Of a DNA stretch of 64,000 nt, positions 51,953 to 61,202 are shown piece after piece (position 1 is the first letter of the stretch; the number at the start of each line of letters is the position of its first letter). The translations under genes were made by a program, and so were the position numbers. Location: contig CAJYTF010000053.1 in assembly GCA_913777665.1 (NCBI GenBank), positions 49,318 through 113,317 of the forward strand. Direction: 5' to 3'. A model generated the notes under the pieces. That model did not search any database. It was given only the letters and a program-made list of their open reading frames with translations, and had not been told where the DNA came from. This DNA is from an uncultured Myroides sp. Lineage in GTDB: Bacteria > Bacteroidota > Bacteroidia > Flavobacteriales > Flavobacteriaceae.

Positions 51953-53170
51953 ATGGCAGATATAATTCCTTTTAAAGCAGTTCGCCCGGCGACAGATAAA
52001 GTTTCGTTGGTAACAACGCGTCCGTACGATGATTATTCGGCAGCCGAACTGGCTTCGTGGCTCGATTTTAATCCGTTTTCGTTTCTTCATATTGTTAATT
52101 TAGCGTTTATCAATCAGGAAAAGATCGATCCGTTGCGCCGTTACAAAATGGTTGCCACAAAATATCAGGATTTTAAACGTGACGGAATTTTAATTAAGGA
52201 AGAAAATCCGGCAATGTATCTGTATCAGATCAAATCGAAAAAAAATAATTTCGTCGGAATTTTAGCAGGAACTTCGTTAAAAGATTACGAAACCAATGTG
52301 ATTAAAAAGCACGAAAATACGTTACAATACCGCGTTGAAAATTTAAAGGATTATTTTAATGAAACCAGGTTTAATACCGAACCGGTTTTAATGATGTATC
52401 CGAATTGTGAGGAATTAGAACAGTGGATTGCACAAAAAATGAATCAAGCTCCTTTGTATGATTTTTCTACAACCAATCGCGAAAGACATATACTTTGGAA
52501 AATTGATTCTGTAGAAGAATTGAGTTTTATTCAACAAACTTTCAAAAAAATGCCAAATTTATATATTGCCGATGGGCATCATCGCTCAGCAACATCGAAT
52601 TTGTTATTGAATGAAAACGGTGAGCGCGCCAGCGATAATATGAATTATTTTATGAGTTATCTCATTTGTGAAAAGTTGATACAGATTAACGAATACAACA
52701 GATTAGTTCATGATTTAAACGGTATGGAAACTGATGAATTTCTGAACATATTAAATGAAAAATTCTCGGTTGAAAAGGTTCACGAATATTGGAAGCCCAC
52801 AAAAAAATATACGTTTGGTATGTATTTAGAAGGATCGTTTTATTCGTTAACTTTAAAGAATATTCCGAATAAAGAGCAGATAATTGACAATTTAGATGCG
52901 CAGATTTTATATGATTTAATATTAAATCCTTTATTGAACATTAAAGACTTAAGAACCGATAACAGAATTAGTTACATACCGGGAAATAAAAATATTATGG
53001 AATTGGTCAACAAAGTTGACAACGGTGAATTTAAAATCGGGTTTATATTGTATCCATCATCGGTAAACGAAATTAAAACTCTTGCCGATAACGATTTAAC
53101 CATGCCACCAAAAAGTACATACATAGAACCAAAACTGCGCAACGGTTTAATTATTTACGAATTTCAATAA
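51953..53170 (+). CDS. DUF1015-family protein
   Basis: A 405-residue protein. The DUF1015 hallmarks are IIPFKAVRPATDKVSLV at the start, LYIADGHHRSATSNLL (His-His pair) in the middle, and NRISYIPG near the end. Biochemical function is uncertain; some relatives are linked to serine metabolism. A TTAATTTG sequence 18 nt upstream is a near-match to a -7 element. It is followed by the YggS gene after 6 bp. Confidence 0.85.
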   Translation: MADIIPFKAVRPATDKVSLVTTRPYDDYSAAELASWLDFNPFSFLHIVNLAFINQEKIDPLRRYKMVATKYQDFKRDGILIKEENPAMYLYQIKSKKNNFVGILAGTSLKDYETNVIKKHENTLQYRVENLKDYFNETRFNTEPVLMMYPNCEELEQWIAQKMNQAPLYDFSTTNRERHILWKIDSVEELSFIQQTFKKMPNLYIADGHHRSATSNLLLNENGERASDNMNYFMSYLICEKLIQINEYNRLVHDLNGMETDEFLNILNEKFSVEKVHEYWKPTKKYTFGMYLEGSFYSLTLKNIPNKEQIIDNLDAQILYDLILNPLLNIKDLRTDNRISYIPGNKNIMELVNKVDNGEFKIGFILYPSSVNEIKTLADNDLTMPPKSTYIEPKLRNGLIIYEFQ

Positions 53171-53176
53171 ACAATT

Positions 53177-53836
53177 ATGTCAATAGCTGAAAACTTACAA
53201 AATATAAAAAATACTTTACCTGAACATTTTCATTTGGTTGCGGTTTCTAAAACAAAACCTGTTGCCGATTTGTTGGAAGCCTATAATGCCGGACAACGAA
53301 TTTTTGGCGAAAACAAAATTCAGGAAATGACCGAAAAATGGGAACAAATGCCAAAAGATATTCAATGGCACATGATTGGTCACGTACAAACCAACAAGGT
53401 AAAATACATGGCGCCTTATGTAAGTTTAATTCACGGTGTTGACAGTTTAAAATTATTGGTTGAAATCAATCGACAAGCAAAAAAATGGCGACGAATAATT
53501 CCTTGTTTATTGCAGGTTTACATTGCAACCGAAGAATCAAAATTTGGTTTAGCGCACGATGAATTGTTGCAATTGATTCATTCCGAGGAATTTAAATCGT
53601 TAGAAAACATAAAAATAATCGGATTAATGGGAATGGCTTCTTTTACAGAAGATGCAGACGTAATTCGTAAGGAATTTCAATCATTAAAAGATATTTTTGA
53701 TTATTTACAACCATATCAGTTACCAAACTGTCATTTTCAACAACTTTCTATGGGAATGAGCGGCGATTATAAAATTGCTATTGAATGTGGAAGTACTATT
53801 GTACGTATTGGAAGTTCTATTTTTGGAAGTAGATAA
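53177..53836 (+). CDS. YggS-family PLP homeostasis protein
   Basis: A 219-residue single-domain TIM-barrel PLP carrier. The PLP lysine is in LVAVSKTKP, followed by GENKIQEMTEKW and IQWHMIGHVQTNKVKYM. The C-terminal phosphate site is LSMGMSGDYKIAIECGSTIVRIGSSIFG. It keeps free PLP low in the cell. Adjacent to DUF1015 and probably co-transcribed with it. Confidence 0.93.
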   Translation: MSIAENLQNIKNTLPEHFHLVAVSKTKPVADLLEAYNAGQRIFGENKIQEMTEKWEQMPKDIQWHMIGHVQTNKVKYMAPYVSLIHGVDSLKLLVEINRQAKKWRRIIPCLLQVYIATEESKFGLAHDELLQLIHSEEFKSLENIKIIGLMGMASFTEDADVIRKEFQSLKDIFDYLQPYQLPNCHFQQLSMGMSGDYKIAIECGSTIVRIGSSIFGSR

Positions 53837-53859
53837 ACATAAATTGAAATTATTTTTTT

Positions 53860-53869
53860 GTAAATTTAC
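53860..53869. promoter_or_regulatory. Palindrome GTAAATTTAC, possible TA operator
   Basis: A 10-bp perfect palindrome 25 nt before the antitoxin ATG. TA promoters usually hold such sites. It is short and AT-rich, so it may be chance. Confidence 0.3.
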
Positions 53870-53894
53870 TATTGAAATTAAATACACTAGTATT

Positions 53895-54128
53895 ATGAAT
53901 TCAGCAGAATTAAAACTCAATCTTATTAATAAGATCACTCAAATTACCGATGTAGTTCAATTAAAAGAATTATTACAGTTGCTTAAATTTCAGAGTGATG
54001 ATACTGTTTATCATTTAACCGAAGCAGAAAAAAAAGCTGTATCAGAAGGAAGAAACCAAGTTAAAAAGGGTGAAATTCTATCACACACCGATGTTGAAAA
54101 TGAAATTAACGAATGGTTGAGCAAATAG
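53895..54128 (+). CDS. Antitoxin of a type II toxin-antitoxin pair
   Basis: A 77-residue acidic, helical protein that opens MNSAELKLNLINKI. No DNA-binding domain is obvious by eye; the ISxIEDLxxL-like ITDVVQLKELLQLLK segment is typical of the antitoxins paired with RelE/ParE toxins in Bacteroidota. It ends ENEINEWLSK, a tail that often wraps the toxin. I start at ATG 53895; the longer reading frame upstream crosses the end of YggS. It overlaps the toxin gene by 16 bp. Confidence 0.75.
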   Translation: MNSAELKLNLINKITQITDVVQLKELLQLLKFQSDDTVYHLTEAEKKAVSEGRNQVKKGEILSHTDVENEINEWLSK

Positions 54129-54397
54129 TTTGGACAGTTAAAGCAAAAGATGATTTAGCAGCAATTTTAGAGTATTGGAACAATAGAAATAAATCAAAAT
54201 CTTATAGTATTAAACTAACTTCTTTGATATTTGAGCAGCTAAATCTTTTAAAGGAATTTCCGCTAATTGGAAGAAAAACAGATATTAAAAATGTTTCTGT
54301 AAAGGTAATCCATAATTATCTACTATATTACGAAATTGTAGAAAACACGCTTTATATCCTTACAATTCAACATCAAAAACAAGATCAAAAAAAATAA
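54113..54397 (+). CDS. RelE/ParE-family toxin
   Basis: A 94-residue protein with the RelE/ParE fold pattern: IVWTVKAKDDLAAILEYW at the N-terminus, LLKEFPLIGRKTDI in the middle and VIHNYLLYYEIVENTLYILTIQH at the end. The basic residues and final strand are kept, so it could be active. Whether it cleaves mRNA (RelE) or inhibits gyrase (ParE) cannot be told. It overlaps the antitoxin, which is the usual order. Confidence 0.83.
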   Translation: MVEQIVWTVKAKDDLAAILEYWNNRNKSKSYSIKLTSLIFEQLNLLKEFPLIGRKTDIKNVSVKVIHNYLLYYEIVENTLYILTIQHQKQDQKK

Positions 54398-54529
54398 ATA
54401 CTTCTCTAACAGATTAAACATAATTACTTGCTTCATTAACATTTTTCGTATTTTAGCTTTTTAAACGAAGTTGAAGAGTTAATAGCAATTGCTTCGAAAA
54501 TGATAATTAATAAAAAATAATTTTTCAAT

Positions 54530-54617
54530 AGCAACTACAATATCAATTGCAAATTTCAATTTTAAAAAATTGAATTTCATATTGTCATTGATTTTTGAAA
54601 TTGAAATTGACATTGAA
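54530..54617. repeat. AT-rich block of CAATTT/AAATTG words
   Basis: The stretch is built from imperfect copies of ATTTCAATT and AAATTGA, with an inverted pair TTCAATTTT/AAAATTGAA (54555-54563 and 54566-54574) and later GTCATTG/GACATTG words. It directly precedes the exonuclease gene and might be a low-complexity promoter region. No gene is seen in 54398-54619. Confidence 0.4.
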
Positions 54618-54619
54618 GA

Positions 54620-55939
54620 ATGTACGCAGTAATAGATATAGAAACCACCGGCGGGCAATTTAATAAAGAAGGAATTACCGAAATTGCTATTTATAAATTT
54701 GACGGTGTTGAAATTGTAGATCAGTTTATAAGTCTGGTTAACCCCGAAATTCCCATTCAGCCGTTTGTTGTTAAACTTACCGGTATAAATAATGCCATGT
54801 TGCGTCAGGCTCCAAAGTTTTTTGAGGTTGCCAAACGCATCATTGAAATTACCGAAGGCTGCATTATTGTTGCACACAACGCTCCGTTTGATTATCGAAT
54901 TTTAAAGTTGGAATTTGACCGTCTAGGCTACAAATTTCAAAAACCTACACTTTGTACTGTAGAAATGTCTAAAGTTTTGTTACCCGATGCACAAGCGTAT
55001 AGTTTGGGTAAATTGGTTCGATCTTTAGGAATTCCAATTGCAGACCGTCACAGAGCAAGCGGCGACGCCATGGCTACACTTAAATTATTTAAGTTGTTGT
55101 TAGACAAAGATATCGACAAACAAATTGTAAAACAGCAAATTAAAAATGAAGTCTATCAGGGAATTTCGCCTAAATTGTTCGATATTTTAGAGAACATTCC
55201 CACAAGTATTGGTATTTTCTACGTTCATAACGATAAAGGAAATATCATTTTTATAGGAAAAAGCAGTAATATCCGTAAAAAATTAAATCAGATTTTTACT
55301 GCCGATACCAAAATTGCCAAACGTATTCAAAAAGAGGTTTATACGGTGACTTTTGAAGAAACGGGCAACGAATTAATCGCATTGTTAAAAGAACGCGAAG
55401 AATTGTTGCACAACAAACCGGTTTTAAATCCAACACAACGCAAATCGCCTTTTTTATGGTCGGTTTATCAGGAAAAATTGGAGAATGGTTACGAAACATT
55501 GAAAATTCATAAAAGCGATGGTCGTAAAAACGCGGTTCAATCGTTTAAAAATCAAAAAAGTGCATTACAGTTTATCAATGATCTGTATAAAGAAAACGAA
55601 ATTGTAGAAGAAGTTCAAAACGCACTTTCATCCGCAGAAAACATCAACTATCCAACCGTTTTGCACAATGAACTTTTTAATTCGTTAATTACTTCTAATA
55701 AATTAAAATACAAGAATATAATCATTGTTTTAAAAGGAAGAAATTTAAACGAAAAAAGTGCGGTTGTTATTGAAAACGGAATTTTTAAAGGATTTTGCTT
55801 TTTCGATCTGAATTATCAAATTCTAAATGCGCAGGTTTTAAGTAAAATTTTAATTCCGCTTATTTACACAAAAGATGTGCTGAATACGGTTAAGCATTAT
55901 CTTTACACAAAAAAAGACTATAAAATTATATCGTTTTAG
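54620..55939 (+). CDS. Exonuclease (DnaQ-like) fused to a GIY-YIG-like domain
   Basis: A 439-residue protein. Residues 1-170 are a DEDDh 3'-5' exonuclease: AVIDIETTGG (first Asp/Glu), AHNAPFDYRIL (second Asp) and HRASGDAMATLKL (last His and Asp). Residues about 195-275 resemble a GIY-YIG domain of the UvrC type: GIFYVHNDKGNIIFIGKSSNIRKKL, where GIF and FIG replace GIY and YIG, and EREELLHNKPVLN. The C-terminal 160 residues are specific. The fusion is known in other bacteria (Cho/UvrC-related); it suggests a repair role. The altered tyrosines may reduce nuclease activity. Confidence 0.87.
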   Translation: MYAVIDIETTGGQFNKEGITEIAIYKFDGVEIVDQFISLVNPEIPIQPFVVKLTGINNAMLRQAPKFFEVAKRIIEITEGCIIVAHNAPFDYRILKLEFDRLGYKFQKPTLCTVEMSKVLLPDAQAYSLGKLVRSLGIPIADRHRASGDAMATLKLFKLLLDKDIDKQIVKQQIKNEVYQGISPKLFDILENIPTSIGIFYVHNDKGNIIFIGKSSNIRKKLNQIFTADTKIAKRIQKEVYTVTFEETGNELIALLKEREELLHNKPVLNPTQRKSPFLWSVYQEKLENGYETLKIHKSDGRKNAVQSFKNQKSALQFINDLYKENEIVEEVQNALSSAENINYPTVLHNELFNSLITSNKLKYKNIIIVLKGRNLNEKSAVVIENGIFKGFCFFDLNYQILNAQVLSKILIPLIYTKDVLNTVKHYLYTKKDYKIISF

Positions 55940-55941
55940 GA

Positions 55942-56790
55942 ATGAAACATATAAAATCGAAATACGAAATACTTCGTCAGAAAATCTATATTGTAATTTA
56001 CGGATCGGGCACCATTGCTGGGAAAACGTTCGATTTGCTATTACTTGCCGTAATTTTGTTGAGCGTTGTTTTAATTATGATGCAAAGTGTGGTTCGGTAT
56101 GACAAACTACATCACGATTTTTTCATCATCAGCGAATGGATCATTACCATATTTTTTACGCTGGAATACATTTTGCGAATTATAAGTAACAAAAAACCGC
56201 TGAATTATATTTTTAGTTTTTATGGTTTTGTAGATTTATTGTCGCTTTTACCAATGTATTTAAGTTTTTTCTTTCCGGGATCAGAAGCTTTGGGCGTGAT
56301 AAGATCGTTACGATTGTTGCGATTATTCGCTATTTTAGACTTAATTCCGGTATTAAATCAATCATCGCACATAAAAGAATCGTTAAGGGCAAGTGCAAAT
56401 AAAATTGTTGTATTTGTCTACTTTATCTTGGTAATGTCGGTTATTTTAGGTACCATTATGTTTGTAATAGAAGGTCGCCACAACGGGTTTACCAACATTC
56501 CAAACAGCATTTACTGGTGTATTGTAACCATGACAACCGTTGGTTATGGCGATATTGCGCCAATTACACCTATCGGCAAAGCAATAGCATCGTTCATTAT
56601 GATTATGGGTTACGGAATTATCGCCGTGCCTACCGGAATTGTTACTGCCGAATTAGCTAAAAACCGCAGAAGCAAAAACATAAAAAATAATTGCCCACGC
56701 TGTAAAACTTTTATTTACAACGAATTTGCAAATTACTGCTACAATTGTGGCGAAAAATTTATTGATGGAGAAGTTAAAATCGACGAATAA
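55942..56790 (+). CDS. Voltage-gated-type potassium channel with zinc-ribbon tail
   Basis: A 282-residue ion channel with six helices. S4 has arginines in SLRLLRLFAILDL. The selectivity filter is TMTTVGYGDIAP. After S6 the cytoplasmic tail has CPRCKTF ... CYNCGEKF, two CxxC knuckles that form a zinc ribbon. It lies 2 bp after the exonuclease gene. Its 3' end overlaps the miaA start by 26 bp. Confidence 0.9.
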   Translation: MKHIKSKYEILRQKIYIVIYGSGTIAGKTFDLLLLAVILLSVVLIMMQSVVRYDKLHHDFFIISEWIITIFFTLEYILRIISNKKPLNYIFSFYGFVDLLSLLPMYLSFFFPGSEALGVIRSLRLLRLFAILDLIPVLNQSSHIKESLRASANKIVVFVYFILVMSVILGTIMFVIEGRHNGFTNIPNSIYWCIVTMTTVGYGDIAPITPIGKAIASFIMIMGYGIIAVPTGIVTAELAKNRRSKNIKNNCPRCKTFIYNEFANYCYNCGEKFIDGEVKIDE

Positions 56791-57706
56791 TTACCTCATT
56801 GTAATTGTAGGACCAACAGCTATTGGCAAAACCGCATTATCAATTCAGTTAGCAAAACATTTTAATTGCGATATTGTTTCATGCGATAGTCGACAGTTTT
56901 ATAAGGAAATGACGATTGGTACTGCAGTTCCATCAAACGATGAATTAAAACAGGCAACGCATCATTTTATTCAGAATAAATCGATAACTGAAAATTACAG
57001 TGTTGGCGATTATGAAAAAGAAGTTTTGCCTTTTTTAGATGAATTGTTTTTAAAGAATAATATTCAGATTGTTGTTGGCGGATCAGGTTTGTATGTTGAT
57101 GCCATTTTAAAAGGATTTGATGATTTTCCGGATGTTTCATCTGAAATTAAAGCTGAAATCGATAAAAATTACGAAGAAAAAGGTTTTGAATATCTACAGG
57201 AAAAATTACAGCAGTTAGATCCTTTCTATTTTGATTTTCTAAAAACAACCAATCCGCAAACTTTGGTAAATCAACAGCGAATGAAACGATTTATTGGGGT
57301 TTCAATGGAGGCAAATGCTCCGTATTCTTCGTTTTTAAATCAAGAGAAAAACAAACGCAATTTCACTCCTATTATTATTGGTTTAGAAGCTCCGCGGGAA
57401 ATTATGTATGATCGAATTAATAAACGTGTTGATATAATGATGAACAGTGGTTTGTTGCTTGAAGTTGCCAATTTAAAAGAACACCAGCAATTAAATGCCT
57501 TGCAAACGGTTGGTTACCGCGAATTATTTGATTTTATCGATGGAAAAATTTCTTTAGATGAAGCTGTAGAAGAAATCAAGAAAAACACCCGCCGATTCGC
57601 AAAAAGACAAATTACCTGGTTTAAACGCAATGAAGCTACCGAATGGTTTTCGTATCAAACCCCAATAAAAAATATTTTAAGCTATATAAATGAATTTACC
57701 CGATAA
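56765..57706 (+). CDS. miaA: tRNA dimethylallyltransferase
   Basis: A 313-residue enzyme that adds the isopentenyl group to A37 of tRNAs. P-loop VIVGPTAIGKTALS, then DIVSCDSRQFYKEM (with the catalytic Asp), GGSGLYVDAIL, and a C-terminal region with ALQTVGYRELFDFIDG and RRFAKRQITWFKR. The start is ATG 56765, inside the channel gene; a longer frame would extend further into it. Its end overlaps the thioesterase gene by 17 bp. Confidence 0.94.
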   Translation: MEKLKSTNNYLIVIVGPTAIGKTALSIQLAKHFNCDIVSCDSRQFYKEMTIGTAVPSNDELKQATHHFIQNKSITENYSVGDYEKEVLPFLDELFLKNNIQIVVGGSGLYVDAILKGFDDFPDVSSEIKAEIDKNYEEKGFEYLQEKLQQLDPFYFDFLKTTNPQTLVNQQRMKRFIGVSMEANAPYSSFLNQEKNKRNFTPIIIGLEAPREIMYDRINKRVDIMMNSGLLLEVANLKEHQQLNALQTVGYRELFDFIDGKISLDEAVEEIKKNTRRFAKRQITWFKRNEATEWFSYQTPIKNILSYINEFTR

Positions 57707-58439
57707 GTTTTCATCAAAATACAAAGGTTCGTGCCAAGTAACAATAGATAAATGCGCTGTAAATTCTAAAATTCGCATTACCGATTTATTGAATTTATTA
57801 CAGGCAGTTGCCGGAAAACATTCAGATTTAGCCGGAATGAGTTATTTTGATATGCAGCAAAATAATCAGGCTTGGGTGTTAAGCAGTATGCGTATCGAAA
57901 TTGAAAATTTACCGCAATGGCACGAAACTATTGAAATTGAAACGTGGATTGAAACACTTGCGGGCATAAAAACCATTCGCGATTTTGATGTGTTTTTGAA
58001 TGATGAGAAAATAATCGGCGGAAACAGTCTTTGGGTAGTTTTAAATACCGAAAAACGCAGACCGGAAGCTATTGCAATTTCGCACGATCATTTAGAAAAA
58101 TATCCTGAAAAGAAAGCTACACTAAAAAAATTCGGTAAGATTGATGTATCTCAAAATGCAGAATTAGTAAGTCACCATAAAGTCGTATTTTCTGATTTAG
58201 ATGCACTAAATCATGTAAACAATGTAAAATACATTGAATGGTGTTTAGATTGTTTACCGATTGAAATTCTTGAGAAAAACCGTATCAAAGCAATCGATAT
58301 TAATTACTTAAAAGAAGTAACATTTAATCAAAAAGCTGCTATTTATTCTTCAATTAATGAAAAAGAAATCTATTTTTATATTAAATTAGACGGAATTGTT
58401 TCTTTCGCAATGAAACTTGAATTAATCGATATCTTATGA
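57690..58439 (+). CDS. Acyl-[acyl-carrier-protein] thioesterase
   Basis: A 249-residue protein with two hotdog halves, the FatA/FatB-like acyl-ACP thioesterase fold. It releases fatty acids from ACP. NNQAWVLSSMRIEIENLPQWHETIEIETWIE is typical of the first half; DLDALNHVNNVKYIEWCLD, with the Asn and His, marks the second half. It is coupled to miaA, a frequent flavobacterial neighbour. Confidence 0.88.
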   Translation: MNLPDKFSSKYKGSCQVTIDKCAVNSKIRITDLLNLLQAVAGKHSDLAGMSYFDMQQNNQAWVLSSMRIEIENLPQWHETIEIETWIETLAGIKTIRDFDVFLNDEKIIGGNSLWVVLNTEKRRPEAIAISHDHLEKYPEKKATLKKFGKIDVSQNAELVSHHKVVFSDLDALNHVNNVKYIEWCLDCLPIEILEKNRIKAIDINYLKEVTFNQKAAIYSSINEKEIYFYIKLDGIVSFAMKLELIDIL

Positions 58440-58849
58440 AAAAAACACTTTTTTTAGCTTTTACGCCTTTACTTTTCTCAAGTTGTACAAACGACTTTTA
58501 CGATGGTGATACCCGAACTATAATAGAAGGAAACATTGTTTACAACAATACCCCTTTACAAAATGCAGAGGTTAATTTTTATCCAGTTTATAACCAACCT
58601 AAAAATGGATCAATAGCAGAATTATCGTCTAATGAAATAGTTTATGACCGCTATCAAGATGAACCTATAAGTATTTCTAAAACCAAGACTGATTCTTCAG
58701 GAAAAATTAGTGTATCTATTCCAAGAAATGAAGATACAAGTGTTTATGTTATAAAAATTACACATGGAAAAAACACTAAATATTACGGATATATTTCGCA
58801 CTACAATACAAATAATTATTACGTTAATTTAGGTACTTTAAATTATTAA
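58436..58849 (+). CDS. Small lipoprotein with a beta-sandwich domain
   Basis: A 137-residue lipoprotein, with lipobox FSSC (Cys17). The mature part, IIEGNIVYNNTPLQNAEVNFYP ... TKTDSSGKISVSIP, is a carboxypeptidase-regulatory-like/transthyretin-like beta-sandwich. It overlaps the thioesterase by 4 bp (ATGA) and precedes a beta-barrel-like protein by 2 bp, so the three may be one operon. Confidence 0.65.
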   Translation: MKKTLFLAFTPLLFSSCTNDFYDGDTRTIIEGNIVYNNTPLQNAEVNFYPVYNQPKNGSIAELSSNEIVYDRYQDEPISISKTKTDSSGKISVSIPRNEDTSVYVIKITHGKNTKYYGYISHYNTNNYYVNLGTLNY

Positions 58850-58851
58850 TT

Positions 58852-59463
58852 ATGAGAAAGATAATTATTTTAATATGTATTTTGGTATCGTTCTCAAGTT
58901 ATTCACAAGATGAAAAAAAATCAAAAGTTGGTTTTGTTGATACCTTTCAATTTACTTTTGGATTTTCAAATTTAGCTCCTAATAAAAGTATGATAGGCGA
59001 TTCACATTCCGAAGCATTTCCATTAATTTCGGCACGTTTAGGAATTTTTAGTTATAGTCGCTTTACTGCTGGTATTCATGCTTCTTTACACAGAATGGAA
59101 ACTAAAGACAATAAATATTTTGGTTTTTTTCATAGAACAACTGCCTTTACACCTGGATTTTATTTAAGTTATTATCAGCCGATAACAGCAGAAAGTTTAA
59201 TTGAACCTTACATATCTTATGATTATACAAAATACACATCAACTGGTTATGGTAGTAAAGAATTAGATTTTGAAGGTGATGGATTAGGTTTAGGTATTGA
59301 TTATCAACATAAAATTGGTAGCAGAGCTTATATCACTCTCGGCTTAAAATATTCGCTTAATAAAATGCGAACCGAAACACATCCAAACTGGGAAAAATAC
59401 ATGAATAACTACAATTTTATGTCGGCAAAAGTTGGTTTTACTTTTTCTAAAAACAGATTGTAG
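58852..59463 (+). CDS. Outer-membrane beta-barrel-like protein
   Basis: A 203-residue exported protein with a signal peptide that ends SSYSQ (residue 19). Its beta-strands alternate, with aromatic girdles (FTFGFSNLAP, FYLSYYQPI, GLGLGIDYQHKIG, FMSAKVGFTFSKNRL). The last strand ends in hydrophobic residues, as in small outer-membrane barrels. No specific family. It lies directly after the lipoprotein, so the pair may act together. Confidence 0.65.
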   Translation: MRKIIILICILVSFSSYSQDEKKSKVGFVDTFQFTFGFSNLAPNKSMIGDSHSEAFPLISARLGIFSYSRFTAGIHASLHRMETKDNKYFGFFHRTTAFTPGFYLSYYQPITAESLIEPYISYDYTKYTSTGYGSKELDFEGDGLGLGIDYQHKIGSRAYITLGLKYSLNKMRTETHPNWEKYMNNYNFMSAKVGFTFSKNRL

Positions 59464-59538
59464 GAAAATTAAAACTTCATTTTTTAAGATTGAATTTTTA
59501 TTAACGCATAACTTTTGATATTTTTACAAAAAAAATCC

Positions 59539-60222
59539 ATGTCAGCATCTATATTAAAACTACATAACGTAACCATTTTTCAAGAAACCGAGCCTATTTT
59601 AGCGGATGTTAATATTGATATCCATAAAGGTGAATTCATTTATTTAATTGGTAAAACCGGTTCAGGTAAAAGTAGTTTAATGAAAACACTTTATGCCGAT
59701 TTAGATTTAAAACAAGGCGAAGGTGTTATTGTTGATTATGATTTACGCACTTTGAAACAAAACGACATTCCTTTTTTAAGACGTAAATTAGGAATTGTTT
59801 TTCAGGATTTTAAGTTACTTCCAGACAGAAATATTTTCGAAAATTTATTGTTCGTTTTAAAAGCAACCGGCTGGACAAACGAAGTGGATATGAATACACG
59901 TATCGAAGATGTTTTAGATCGTGTAGGTATGTTACAGCATATTCGTAAAATGCCACATCAAATTTCGGGTGGCGAGCAACAACGTGTGGCAATTGCACGC
60001 GCATTGTTAAACGATCCCGAATTAATTTTAGCCGATGAGCCAACAGGTAACTTAGATCCGCAAACAAGTGTTGAAGTTATGGAAGTTTTACAGCAAATCA
60101 ACCAAAACGGACGTACTATTTTAATGGCAACGCACGATTATGCTTTGTTGTTGAAATATCCTGCCAAAACGTTGAAATGCGATGAAGGAAAAGTTTTTGA
60201 AGTAGTGCAGAAAACGGTTTAA
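59539..60222 (+). CDS. ftsE: FtsE-like ABC transporter ATP-binding protein
   Basis: A 227-residue ATPase. Walker [10 protein letters not shown], the Q loop [12 protein letters not shown], the signature ISGGEQQR, and Walker [13 protein letters not shown] are intact. The Q-loop FQDFKLLP and [16 protein letters not shown] sequences are typical of FtsE, which with FtsX controls peptidoglycan hydrolases at the division site. ftsX is not adjacent here, as is usual in Bacteroidota. I choose ATG 59539 because the upstream start adds eight atypical residues. Confidence 0.88.
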   Translation: MSASILKLHNVTIFQETEPILADVNIDIHKGEFIYLIGKTGSGKSSLMKTLYADLDLKQGEGVIVDYDLRTLKQNDIPFLRRKLGIVFQDFKLLPDRNIFENLLFVLKATGWTNEVDMNTRIEDVLDRVGMLQHIRKMPHQISGGEQQRVAIARALLNDPELILADEPTGNLDPQTSVEVMEVLQQINQNGRTILMATHDYALLLKYPAKTLKCDEGKVFEVVQKTV

Positions 60223-60223
60223 A

Positions 60224-61201
60224 ATGATTCGATTACTTACAAAAGAAGATTTTATCGATGTTTATACCAAGCTTAACCAAAGAGGTTTGAGTTTTATTGC
60301 ATCAAAATTTTCTTTTAAAAAGGAATCGAGAATTAGCAGTGCTTTCAATACTTTTCGATTAGAAAACACCAATTGGTGGGATGTTCCTGCTGTGCAAACA
60401 CGTTGGAATAAAATGATTTCGGGCGATGAAAAAACCGATTTCAGAGATTATTTAATCAACCACCATTTAAAAGATAAAACAGATTTAAAAGTTCTTTCGT
60501 TAGGTTCAGGAACTTGTCAGCACGAAATTTATTATGCAGGTTTCACGAATGTTTTCAGTGAGATTTTATGTGTCGATTTAGGTTTAAACAACATAGAAAA
60601 AGCCCAAAAAATTGCAGAAGAAAAGCAATTAAATAACATTCATTTTAAATGCGAAGATATTTACAAAACCACTTTTAAAGATAATTATTATGATTTGGTT
60701 GTTTTTCACGCATCGCTTCATCATTTTTCGCAGTTAGATGAATTGTTTAAAAACAAAATAATTCCAGCTTTAAAAGATAACGGATGCTTGTTTATTAATG
60801 AATATGTTGGTGCAAACAGATTTCAGTTCCCAAAAAAGCAAATTCAGACGATTAATAGTGCTTTAGACATAATTCCCAAAGAATATAAAGTTAGAGGAGC
60901 TACTAATTTGGTAAAAAATAAATTTTACGGCAACGGTTTATTTCGCGTTTATTTGGCAGATCCTTCAGAAAGTGTTTCATCAGCAAATATTTTAGAAACT
61001 GTTTACAAGTATTTTAATGTAGTTGAAGAAAGATCGTTCGGTGGAAATATTTTAATGAGTGTTTTTAAAGATATTGCCTTTCATTTTGTTGATTTAACTG
61101 CAGAAAAACAGACTGTTTTAAATAATTTGTTTAAGATTGAAGATGATTATTTAAAAGAAAATAAACCCGATTTTTTAGTCGGATTTTACCAAAAAAAATA
61201 A
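60224..61201 (+). CDS. SAM-dependent methyltransferase
   Basis: A 325-residue class I methyltransferase. The SAM loop is VLSLGSGTCQHEIYYA, followed by CVDLGLNNIEKAQKIA and YDLVVFHASLHHFSQLDELF. The C-terminal part is specific. It follows ftsE by 1 bp and precedes two glycosyltransferases, so it probably methylates a sugar or lipid of a surface glycan; that role is inference. Confidence 0.82.
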   Translation: MIRLLTKEDFIDVYTKLNQRGLSFIASKFSFKKESRISSAFNTFRLENTNWWDVPAVQTRWNKMISGDEKTDFRDYLINHHLKDKTDLKVLSLGSGTCQHEIYYAGFTNVFSEILCVDLGLNNIEKAQKIAEEKQLNNIHFKCEDIYKTTFKDNYYDLVVFHASLHHFSQLDELFKNKIIPALKDNGCLFINEYVGANRFQFPKKQIQTINSALDIIPKEYKVRGATNLVKNKFYGNGLFRVYLADPSESVSSANILETVYKYFNVVEERSFGGNILMSVFKDIAFHFVDLTAEKQTVLNNLFKIEDDYLKENKPDFLVGFYQKK

Positions 61202-61202
61202 A

